This document shows, piece after piece, positions 1-11,999 of a DNA stretch of 64,000 bases. The stretch is from Elmis aenea. Its lineage: Eukaryota; Arthropoda; Insecta; Coleoptera; Elmidae. The notes beneath the pieces were generated by a model. The model had not been told where the DNA came from. It searched no databases and saw only the letters and a list, made by a program, of their open reading frames with translations. Every line of letters starts with the position of its first letter. The stretch's first letter is position 1. The translations under genes and the position numbers were made by a program. The stretch lies in contig CANTFG010000113.1 in the NCBI GenBank assembly GCA_947652605.1, positions 1 through 64,000 of the forward strand. Direction: 5' to 3'.

Positions 1-171
1 AATAATTGAAATTGTTTCGAAATAGTCGCTTAAGGAACATATGTATTAACTAAAGCACGGTATTTTTAGGAAATTATTAAAAATTAAAACCAGCTCATTG
101 AAAGACATATGCAAAACAATTGTATTCATGTAAAGAGGCGATGGATAAACTGTTTCTGTGATATACAAATC
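1..171. repeat. Representative satellite monomer
   Basis: First complete monomer, used here as the coordinate frame for monomer positions. It carries four CpG dinucleotides in the common form (monomer positions 18-19, 27-28, 58-59, 139-140), four TTAA tetranucleotides in the common form, and three 8-bp perfect palindromes. This copy has the GAAATTG variant at its start (G at position 9) and T instead of C at 31. The 171-bp length equals that of primate alpha satellite, but the sequence is unrelated by inspection, so the equality most likely reflects nucleosome spacing or coincidence. Confidence 0.95.
15..31 (+). other. CENP-B-box-like 17-mer (example copy)
   Basis: Aligned to the mammalian CENP-B box core pattern nTTCGnnnnAnnCGGGn, the monomer reads tTTCGaaatAgtCGctn. 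The TTCG, the central A and the following CG match (7 of 9 core bases); the last GG is CT. The site recurs once per monomer at monomer positions 15-31. Many copies lose the match through changes within it, such as TTTAG, TTCAG, TTACG, TTTCA or TTTTG for TTTCG, and TTGCT for TCGCT. That CENP-B recognises the nine core bases is known for mammals. Whether any protein binds this site is not shown by the sequence. Confidence 0.35.
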
Positions 172-2412
172 AATAATTAAAATTGTTCAGAAATAGTCGC
201 TCAAGGAACATATGTATTAACTAAAGCACGGTATTTTTAGAAAATTATTAAAAATCAAAACCAGCTCATTGAAAGACATATGCAAAACAATTGTATTCAT
301 TTAAAGAGGCGATGGATAAACTGTTTCTGTGATATAAAAATCAATAATTAAAATTGTTTCGAAATAGTCGCTCAAGGAACATATGTATTAACTAAAGCAC
401 GGTATTTTTAGGAAATTATTAAAAATTAAAACCAGCTCTTTGAAAGACATATGCAAAACAATTGTATTCATGTAAAGAGGTGATGGATAAACTGTTTCTG
501 TGATATAAAAATCAATAATTAAAATGGTTTCGAAATAGTCGCTCAAGGAACATATGTATTAACTAAAGCACGGTATTTTTAGGAAATTATTAAAAATTAA
601 AACCAGCTCATTGAAAGACATATGCAAAACAATTGTATTCATGTAAAGAGGCGATGGATAAAATGTTTCTGTGATATAAAAATCAATAATTAAAATTTTT
701 TCGAAATAGTCGCTCAAGGAACATATGTATTAACTAAAGCACGGTATTTTTAGGAAATTATTAAAAATTAAAACCAGCTCATTGAAAGACATATGCAAAA
801 CAATTGTATTCATGTAAAGAGGCGATGGATAAACTGTTCCTGTGATATACAAATCAATAATTAAAATTGTTCAGAAATAGTCGCTCAAGGAACATATGTA
901 TTAACTAAAGCACGGTATTTTTAGGAAATTATTAAAAATTAAAACCAGCTCATTGAAAGACATATGCAAAACAATTGTATTCATGTAAAGAGGCGATGGA
1001 TAAACTGTTCCTGTGATATACAAATCAATAAATAAAATTGTTACGAAATAGTCGCTCAAGAAACATATGTATTAACTAAAGCACGGTATTTTTAGGAAAT
1101 TATTAAAAATTAAAACCAGCTCTTTGAAAGACATATGCAAAACAATTGTATTCATGTAAAGAGGCGATGGATAAACTGTTCCTTTGATATACAAATCAAT
1201 AATTAAAATTGTTTCGAAATAGTCGCTCAAGGAACATATGTATTAACTAAAGCACAGTATTTTTAGGAAATTATTAAAAATTAAAACCAGCTCATTGAAA
1301 GACATATGCAAAACAATTGTATTCATGTAAAGAGGCGATAGATAAACTGTTCCTGTAATATACAAATCAATAATTAAAATTGTTTCGAAATAGTCGCTCA
1401 AGGAACATATGTATTAACTAAAGCACGGTATTTTTAGAAAATTATTAAAAATTAAAACCAGCTCATTGAAAGACATATGCAAAACAATTGTATTCATGTA
1501 AAGAGGCGATGGATAAACTGTTCCTGTGATATACAAATCAATAATTGAAATTTTTTCGAAGTAGTCGCTCAAGGAACATATGTATTAACTGAAGCACGGT
1601 ATTTTTAGGAAATTATTAAAAATTAAAACCAGCTCATTGAAAGACATATGCAAAACAATTGTATTCATGTAAAGAGGCGATGGATAAACTGTTTCTGTGA
1701 TATACAAATCAATAATTAAAATTGTTTCGAAATAGTCGCTCAAGGAACATATGTATTAACTAAAGCACGGTATTTTTAGGAAATTATTAAAAATTAAAAC
1801 CAGCTCATTGAAAGACATATGCAAAACAATTGTATTCATGTAAAGAGGCGATGAATAAACTGTTCCTGTGATATACAAATCAATAATTAAAATTGTTTCG
1901 AAATAGTCGCTCAAGGAACATATGTATTAACTAAAGCACGGTATTTTTAGGAAATTATTAAAATTTAAAACCAGCTCTTTGAAAGACATATGCAAAACAA
2001 TTGTATTCATGTAAAGAGGCGATGGATAAACTGTTCCTGTGATATACAAATCAATAATTAAAATTGTTTAGAAATAGTTGCTCAAGGAACATATGTATTA
2101 ACTAAAGCACGGTATTTTTAGGAAATTATTAAAAATTAAAACCAGCTCATTGAAAGACATATGCAAAACAATTGTATTCATGTAAAGAGGCGATGGATAA
2201 ACTGTTTCTGTGATATACAAATCAATAATTAAAATTGTTTCGAAATAGTCGCTCAAGGAACATATGTATTAACTAAAGCACGGTATTTTTAGGAAATTAT
2301 TAAAAATTAAAACCAGCTCATTGAAAGACATATGCAAAACAATTGTATTCATGTAAAGAGGCGATGGATAAACTGTTCCTGTGATATACAAATCAATAAT
2401 TAAAATTGTTTA

Positions 2413-4032
2413 GAAATAGTCGCTCAAGGAACATATGTATTAACTAAAGCACGGTATTTTTAGGAAATTATTAAAAATTAAAACCAGCTCATTGAAAGAC
2501 ATATGCAAAACAATTGTATTCATGTAAAGAGGCGATGGATAAACTGTTCCTGTGATATACAAATTAATAATTAAAATTGTTTCGAAATAGTTGCTCAAGG
2601 AACATATGTATTAACTAAAGCACGGTATTTTTAGGAAATTATTAAAAATTAAAACCAGCTCATTGAAAGACATATGCAAAACAATTGTATTCATGTAAAG
2701 AGGCGATGGATAAACTGTTCCTGTGATATACAAATCAATAATTAAAATTGTTTCGAAATAGTTGCTCAAGGAACATATGTATTTACTAAAGCACGGTATT
2801 TTTAGGAAATTATTAAAAATTAAAACCAGCTCATTGAAAGACATATGCAAAACAATTGTGTTCATGTAAAGAGGCGATGGATAAACTGTTTCTGTGATAT
2901 AAAAATCAATAATTAAAATTGTTTCGAAATAGTTGCTCAAGGAACATATGTATTAACTAAAGCACGGTATTTTTAGGAAATTATTAAAAATTAAAACCAG
3001 CTCATTGAAAGACATATGCAAAACAATTGTATTCATGTAAAGAGGCGATGGATAAACTAATCCTTTGATATACAAATCAATAATTAAAATTGTTACGAAA
3101 TAGTTGCTCAAGGAACATATGTATTAACTAAAGCACGGTATTTTTAGGAAATTATTAAAAATTAAAACCAGCTCATTGAAAGACATATGCAAAACAATTG
3201 TATTCATGTAAAAAGGCGATGAATAAACTAATCCTTTGATATACAAATCAATAATTAAAATTGTTCAGAAATAGTCGCTCAAGGAACATATGTATTAACT
3301 AAAGCACGGTATTTTTAGGAAATTATTAAAAATTAAAACCAGCTCATTGAAAGACATATGCAAAACAATTGTATTCATGTAAAGAGGCGATGGATAAACT
3401 GTTCCTGTGATATACAAATCAATAATTAAAATTGTTTCGAAATAGTCGCTCAAGGAACATATGTATTAACTAAAGCACGGTATTTTTAGGAAATTATTAA
3501 AAATTAAAACCAGCTCATTGAAAGACATATGCAAAACAATTGTATTCATGTAAACAGGCGATGGATAAACTGTTCCTGTGATATACAAATCAATAATTAA
3601 AATTGTTTCGAAATAGTCGCTCAAGGAACATATGTATTAACTAAAGCACGGTATTTTTAGGAAATTATTAAAAATTAAAACCAGCTCATTGAAAGACATA
3701 TGCAAAACAATTGTATTCAAGTAAAGAGGCGATGGATAAACTGTTTCTGTGATATACCAATCAATAATTAAAATTGTTTCGAAATAGTCGCTCAAGGAAC
3801 ATATGTATTAACTAAAGCACGGTATTTTTAGGAAGTTATTAAAAATTAAAACCAGCTCATTGAAAGACATATGCAAAACAATTGTGTTCATGTAAAGAGG
3901 CGATGGATAAACTGTTTCTGTGATATAAAAATCAATAATTAAAATTGTTTCGAAATAGTTGCTAAAGGAACATATGTATTAACTAAAGCACGGTATTTTT
4001 AGGAAATTATTAAAAATTAAAACCAGCTCATT
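2413..4032. repeat. 21-monomer-offset duplication, copy 1
   Basis: About 1.6 kb repeated at +3,591 bp (21 monomers). Shared rare variants are the ATAAACTAATCCTTTG monomer (3051 and 6642), TATTCAAGTAAAG (near 3715 and 7306), GGAAGTTATT (near 3833 and 7424) and GCTAAAGG (3961 and 7552). One substitution was seen (A near 2679 against G near 6270). Mismatches at about 2411 and 4033 set the limits. Confidence 0.75.
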
Positions 4033-6003
4033 AAAAGACATATGCAAAACAATTGTATTCATGTAAAGAGGCGATGGATAAACTGTTCCTGTGATATACA
4101 AATCAATAATTAAAATTGTTTCGAAATAGTCGCTCAAGGAACATATGTATTAACTAAAGCACGGTATTTTTAGGAAATTATTAAAAATTAAAACCAGCTC
4201 ATTGAAAGACATATGCAAAACAATTGTATTCATGTAAACAGGCGATGGATAAACTGTTCCTGTGATATACAAATCAATAATTAAAATTGTTTCGAAATAG
4301 TCGCTCAAGGAACATATGTATTAACTAAAGCACGGTATTTTTAGGAAATTATTAAAAATTAAAACCAGCTCATTGAAAGACATATGCAAAACAATTGTAT
4401 TCATGTAAAGAGGCGATGGATAAACTGTTTCTGTGATATACCAATCAATAATTAAAATTGTTTCGAAATAGTCGCTCAAGGAACATATGTATTAACTAAA
4501 GCACGGTATTTTTAGGAAATTATTAAAAATTAAAACCAGCTCATTGAAAGACATATGCAAAACAATTGTGTTCATGTAAAGAGGCGATGGATAAACTGTT
4601 CCTGTGATATACAAATCAATAATTAAAATTGTTTCGAAATAGTCGCTCAAGGAACATATGTATTAACTAAAGCACGGTATTTTTAGGAAATTATTAAAAA
4701 TTAAAACCAGCTTAATGAAAGACATATGCAAAACAATTGTATTCATGTAAAGAGGCGATGGATAAACTGTTCCTTTGATATACAAATCTATAATTAAAAT
4801 TGTTTCGAAATAGTCGCTCAAGGAACATATGTATTAACTAAAGCACGGTATTTTTAGGAAATTATTAAAAATTAAAACCAGCTCATTGAAAGACATATGC
4901 AAAACAATTGTATTCATGTAAAGAGGCGATGGATAAACTGTTCCTGTGATATACAAATCAATAATTAAAATTGTTTAGAAATAGTTGCTCAAGGAACATA
5001 TGTATTAACTAAAGCACGGTATTTTTAGGAAATTATTAAAAATTAAAACCAGCTCATTGAAAGACATATGCAAAACAATTGTATTCATGTAAAGAGGCGA
5101 TGGATAAACTGTTTCTGTGATATACAAATCAATAATTAAAATTGTTTCGAAATAGTCGCTCAAGGAACATATGTATTAACTAAAGCACGGTATTTTTAGG
5201 AAATTATTAAAAATTAAAACCAGCTCATTGAAAGACATATGCAAAACAATTGTATTCATGTAAAGAGGCGATGGATAAACTGTTCCTGTGATATACAAAT
5301 CAATAATTAAAATTGTTTCGAAATAGTCGCTCAAGGAACATATGTATTAACTAAAGCACGGTATTTTTAGGAAATTATTAAAAATTAAAACCAGCTCTTT
5401 GAAAGACATATGCAAAACAATTGTATTCATGTAAAGAGGCGATGGATAAACTGTTCCTGTGATATACAAATCAATAATTAAAATTGTTTAGAAATAGTCG
5501 CTCAAGGAACATATGTATTAACTAAAGCACGGTATTTTTAGGAAATTATTAAAAATTAAAACCAGCTCATTGAAAGACATATGCAAAACAATTGTATTCA
5601 TGTAAAGAGGCGATGGATAAACTGTTCCTTTGATATACAAATCTATAATTAAAATTGTTTCGAAATAGTCGCTCAAGGAACATATGTATTAACTAAAGCA
5701 CGGTATTTTTAGGACATTATTAAAAATTAAAACCAGCTCATTGAAAGACATATGCAAAACAATTGTATTCATGTAAAGAGGCGATGGATAAACTGTTCCT
5801 GTGATATACAAATCAATAATTAAAATTGTTTAGAAATAGTCGCTCAAGGAACATATGTATTAACTAAAGCACGGTATTTTTAGGAAATTATTAAAAATTA
5901 AAACCAGCTCATTGAAAGACATATGCAAAACAATTGTATTCATGTAAAGAGGCGATGGATAAACTGTTTCTGTGATATACCAATCAATAATTAAAATTGT
6001 TTC

Positions 6004-7623
6004 GAAATAGTCGCTCAAGGAACATATGTATTAACTAAAGCACGGTATTTTTAGGAAATTATTAAAAATTAAAACCAGCTCATTGAAAGACATATGCAAA
6101 ACAATTGTATTCATGTAAAGAGGCGATGGATAAACTGTTCCTGTGATATACAAATTAATAATTAAAATTGTTTCGAAATAGTTGCTCAAGGAACATATGT
6201 ATTAACTAAAGCACGGTATTTTTAGGAAATTATTAAAAATTAAAACCAGCTCATTGAAAGACATATGCAGAACAATTGTATTCATGTAAAGAGGCGATGG
6301 ATAAACTGTTCCTGTGATATACAAATCAATAATTAAAATTGTTTCGAAATAGTTGCTCAAGGAACATATGTATTTACTAAAGCACGGTATTTTTAGGAAA
6401 TTATTAAAAATTAAAACCAGCTCATTGAAAGACATATGCAAAACAATTGTGTTCATGTAAAGAGGCGATGGATAAACTGTTTCTGTGATATAAAAATCAA
6501 TAATTAAAATTGTTTCGAAATAGTTGCTCAAGGAACATATGTATTAACTAAAGCACGGTATTTTTAGGAAATTATTAAAAATTAAAACCAGCTCATTGAA
6601 AGACATATGCAAAACAATTGTATTCATGTAAAGAGGCGATGGATAAACTAATCCTTTGATATACAAATCAATAATTAAAATTGTTACGAAATAGTTGCTC
6701 AAGGAACATATGTATTAACTAAAGCACGGTATTTTTAGGAAATTATTAAAAATTAAAACCAGCTCATTGAAAGACATATGCAAAACAATTGTATTCATGT
6801 AAAAAGGCGATGAATAAACTAATCCTTTGATATACAAATCAATAATTAAAATTGTTCAGAAATAGTCGCTCAAGGAACATATGTATTAACTAAAGCACGG
6901 TATTTTTAGGAAATTATTAAAAATTAAAACCAGCTCATTGAAAGACATATGCAAAACAATTGTATTCATGTAAAGAGGCGATGGATAAACTGTTCCTGTG
7001 ATATACAAATCAATAATTAAAATTGTTTCGAAATAGTCGCTCAAGGAACATATGTATTAACTAAAGCACGGTATTTTTAGGAAATTATTAAAAATTAAAA
7101 CCAGCTCATTGAAAGACATATGCAAAACAATTGTATTCATGTAAACAGGCGATGGATAAACTGTTCCTGTGATATACAAATCAATAATTAAAATTGTTTC
7201 GAAATAGTCGCTCAAGGAACATATGTATTAACTAAAGCACGGTATTTTTAGGAAATTATTAAAAATTAAAACCAGCTCATTGAAAGACATATGCAAAACA
7301 ATTGTATTCAAGTAAAGAGGCGATGGATAAACTGTTTCTGTGATATACCAATCAATAATTAAAATTGTTTCGAAATAGTCGCTCAAGGAACATATGTATT
7401 AACTAAAGCACGGTATTTTTAGGAAGTTATTAAAAATTAAAACCAGCTCATTGAAAGACATATGCAAAACAATTGTGTTCATGTAAAGAGGCGATGGATA
7501 AACTGTTTCTGTGATATAAAAATCAATAATTAAAATTGTTTCGAAATAGTTGCTAAAGGAACATATGTATTAACTAAAGCACGGTATTTTTAGGAAATTA
7601 TTAAAAATTAAAACCAGCTCATT
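6004..7623. repeat. 21-monomer-offset duplication, copy 2
   Basis: Partner at +3,591 bp of 2413-4032. An accidental 109-codon reading frame on the minus strand (2611-2940 and 6202-6531) exists in both copies only because they share monomers lacking the usual stop codons. It is not evidence of a gene. Confidence 0.75.
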
Positions 7624-8339
7624 GAAAGACATATGCAAAACAATTGTATTCATGTAAACAGGCGATGGATAAACTGTTCCTGTGATATACAAATCAATAA
7701 TTAAAATTGTTTCGAAATAGTCGCTCAAGGAACATATGTATTAACTAAAGCACGGTATTTTTAGGAAATTATTAAAAATTAAAACCAGCTCATTGAAAGA
7801 CATATGCAAAACAATTGTATTCATGTAAAGAGGCGATGGATAAACTGTTTCTGTGATATACCAATTAATAATTAAAATTGTTTCGAAATAGTCGCTTAAG
7901 GAACATATGTATTAACTAAAGCACGGTATTTTTAGGAAATTATTAAAAATTAAAACCAGCTTATTGAAAGACATATGCAAAACAATTGTGTTCATGTAAA
8001 GAGGCGATGGATAAACTGTTTCTGTGATATAAAAATTAATAATTAAAATTGTTTCGAAATAGTCGCTCAAGGAACATATGTATTAACTAAAGCACGGTAT
8101 TTTTAGGAAATTATTAAAAATTAAAACCAGCTCATTGAAAGACATATGCAAAACAATTGTATTCATGTAAAAAGGCGATGAATAAACTAATCCTTTGATA
8201 TACAAATCAATGATTAAAATTGTTCAGAAATAGTCGCTCAAGGAACATATGTATTAACTAAAGCACGGTATTTTTAGAAAATTATTAAAAATTAAAACCA
8301 GCTCATTGAAAGACATATGCAAAACAATTGTATTCATGT

Positions 8340-9707
8340 AAAGAGGCGATGGATAAACTGTTCCTGTGATATACAAATCAATAATTAAAATTGTTTCGAA
8401 ATAGTCGCTCAAGGAACATATGTATTAACTAAAGCACGGTATTTTTAGGAAATTATTAAAAATTAAAACCAGCTCATTGAAAGACATATGCAAAACAATT
8501 GTATTCATGTAAACAGGCGATGGATAAACTGTTCCTGTGATATACAAATCAATAATTAAAATTGTTTCGAAATAGTCGCTCAAGGAACATATGTATTAAC
8601 TAAAGCACGGTATTTTTAGGAAATTATTAAAAATTAAAACCAGCTCATTGAAAGACATATGCAAAACAATTGTATTCATGTAAAGAGGCGATGGATAAAC
8701 TGTTTCTGTGATATACCAATCAATAATTAAAATTGTTTCGAAATAGTCGCTCAAGGAACATATGTATTAACTAAAGCACGGTATTTTTAGGAAATTATTA
8801 AAAATTAAAACCAGCTTATTGAAAGACATATGCAAAACAATTGTGTTCATGTAAAGAGGCGATGGATAAACTGTTTCTGTGATATAAAAATTAATAATTA
8901 AAATTGTTTTGAAATAGTTGCTAAAGGAACATATGTATTAACTAAAGCACGGTATTTTTAGGAAATTATTAAAAATTAAAACCAGCTCATTGAAAGACAT
9001 ATGCAAAACAATTGTATTCATGTAAAGAGGCGATGGATAAACTGTTCCTGTGATATACAAATCAATAATTAAAATTGTTTCGAAATAGTCGCTCAAGGAA
9101 CATATGTATTAACTAAAGCACGGTATTTTTAGGAAATTATTAAAAATTAAAACCAGCTCATTGAAAGACATATGCAAAACAATTGTATTCATGTAAACAG
9201 GCGATGGATAAACTGTTCCTGTGATATACAAATCAATAATTAAAATTGTTTCGAAATAGTCGCTCAAGGAACATATGTATTAACTAAAGCACGGTATTTT
9301 TAGGAAATTATTAAAAATTAAAACCAGCTCATTGAAAGACATATGCAAAACAATTGTATTCATGTAAAGAGGCGATGGATAAACTGTTTCTGTGATATAC
9401 CAATCAATAATTAAAATTGTTTCGAAATAGTCGCTCAAGGAACATATGTATTAACTAAAGCACGGTATTTTTAGGAAATTATTAAAAATTAAAACCAGCT
9501 CATTGAAAGACATATGCAAAACAATTGTGTTCATGTAAAGAGGCGATGGATAAACTGTTTCTGTGATATAAAAATCAATAATTAAAATTGTTTCGAAATA
9601 GTTGCTAAAGGAACATATGTATTAACTAAAGCACGGTATTTTTAGGAAATTATTAAAAATTAAAACCAGCTCATTGAAAGACATATGCAAAACAATTGTA
9701 TTCATGT
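8340..9707. repeat. 4-monomer short-range higher-order repeat
   Basis: Two successive 684-bp (4-monomer) blocks carry monomer types in the same order: standard, AAACAGG, TTTCTG with CCAATC, then GTGTTC with TTTCTG and GCTAAAGG. Markers are AAACAGG at 8511 and 9195, and GCTAAAGG at 8920 and 9604. The blocks differ at a few bases (CAGCTTATT near 8814, ATTAATAATT near 8889, TTTTG near 8908), so they are older or less homogenised than the 13-monomer pair. Confidence 0.6.
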
Positions 9708-11999
9708 AAAGAGGCGATGGATAAACTGTTCCTGTGATATACAAATCAATAATTAAAATTGTTTCAAAATAGTCGCTCAAGGAACATATGTATTAACTAA
9801 AGCACGGTATTTTTAGGAAATTATTAAAAATTAAAACCAGCTCATTGAAAGACATATGCAAAACAATTGTATTCATGTAAAGAGGCGATGGATAAACTGT
9901 TCCTGTGATATACAAATCAATAATTAAAATTGTTACGAAATAGTCGCTCATGAAACATATGTATTAACTAAAGCACGGTATTTTTAGGAAATTATTAAAA
10001 ATTAAAACCAGCTCTTTGAAAGACATATGCAAAACAATTGTATTCATGTAAAAAGGCGATGAATAAACTAATCCTTTGATATACAAATCAATAATTAAAA
10101 TTGTTCAGAAATAGTCGCTCAAGGAACATATGTATTAACTAAAGCACGGTATTTTTAGGAAATTATTAAAAATTAAAACCAGCTCATTGAAAGACATATG
10201 CAAAACAATTGTATTCATGTAAAGAGGCGATGGATAAACTGTTCCTGTGATATACAAATCAATAATTAAAATAGTTTAGAAATAGTCGCTCAAGGAACAT
10301 ATGTATTAACTAAAGCACGGTATTTTTAGGAAATTATTAAAAATTAAAACCAGCTCATTGAAAGACATATGCAAAACAATTGTATTCATGTAAACAGGCG
10401 ATGGATAAACTGTTCCTGTGATATACAAATCAATAATTAAAATTGTTTCGAAATAGTCGCTCAAGGAACATATGTATTAACTAAAGCACGGTATTTTTAG
10501 GAAATTATTAAAAATTAAAACCAGCTCATTGAAAGACATATGCAAAACAATTGTATTCATGTAAAGAGGCGATAGATAAACTGTTCCTGTAATATACAAA
10601 TCAATAATTAAAATTGTTTCGAAATAGTCGCTCAAGGAACATATGTATTAACTAAAGCACGGTGTTTTTAGAAAATTATTAAAAATTAAAACCAGCTCAT
10701 TGAAAGACATATGCAAAACAATTGTATTCATGTAAAGAGGCGATGGATAAACTGTTCCTGTGATATACAAATCAATAATTAAAATTGTTTCGAAATAGTC
10801 GCTCAAGGAACATATGTATTAACTAAAGCACGGTATTTTTAGGAAATTATTAAAAATTAAAACCAGCTCATTGAAAGACATATGCAAAACAATTGTATTC
10901 ATGTAAAGAGGCGATGGATAAACTGTTCCTGTGATATACAAATCAATAATTAAAATTGTTTCGAAATAGTCGCTCAAGGAACATATGTATTAACTAAAGC
11001 ACGGTATTTTTAGGAAATTATTAAAAATTAAAACCAGCTTTTTGAAAGACATATGCAAAACAATTGTATTCATGTAAAGAGGCGATGGATAAACTGTTCC
11101 TGTGATATACAAATCAATAATTAAAATTGTTTCGAAATAGTCGCTCAAGGAACATATGTATTAACTAAAGCACGGTATTTTTAGGAAATTATTAAAAATT
11201 AAAACCAGCCCATTGAAAGACATATGCAAAACAATTGTATTCATGTAAAGAGGCGATGGATAAACTGTTTCTGTGATATACCAATCAATAATTAAAATTG
11301 TTTCGAAATAGTCGCTCAAGGAACATATGTATTAACTAAAGCACGGTATTTTTAGGAAATTATTAAAAATTAAAACCAGCTCATTGAAAGACATATGCAA
11401 AACAATTGTGTTCATGTAAAAAGGCGATGGATAAACTGTTTCTGTGATATAAAAATCAATAATTAAAATTGTTTCGAAATAGTTGCTCAAGGAACATATG
11501 TATTAACTAAAGCACGGTATTTTTAGGAAATTATTAAAAATTAAAACCAGCTCATTGAAAGACATATGCAAAACAATTGTATTCATGTAAAGAGGCGATG
11601 GATAAACTGTTCCTGTGATATACAAATCAATAATTAAAATTGTTACGAAATAGTCGCTCAAGAAACATATGTATTAACTAAAGCACGGTATTTTTAGGAA
11701 ATTATTAAAAATTAAAACCAGCTCTTTGAAAGACAGATGCAAAACAATTGTATTCATGTAAAAAGGCGATGAATAAACTAATCCTTTGATATACAAATCA
11801 ATAATTAAAATTGTTCAGAAATAGTCGCTCAAGGAACATATGTATTAACTAAAGCACGGTATTTTTAGGAAATTATTAAAAATTAAAACCAGCTCATTAA
11901 AAGACATATGCAAAACAATTGTATTCATGTAAAGAGGCGATGGATAAACTGTTCCTGTGATATACAAATCAATAATTAAAATTGTTTCGAAATAGTCGC

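Noticed and set aside
1..171. Primate alpha satellite, suggested by the 171-bp period
   Set aside because: Only the length agrees. The monomer sequence does not resemble alpha satellite, and its CENP-B-like site misses two core bases.
2611..2940. 109-codon minus-strand open frame, repeated identically at 6202-6531
   Set aside because: It is two satellite monomers read through (171 bp is divisible by 3, so the frame persists), open only where local variants remove stops. It has internal repetition matching the monomer, and the second copy comes from the 21-monomer duplication. No sign of a protein.
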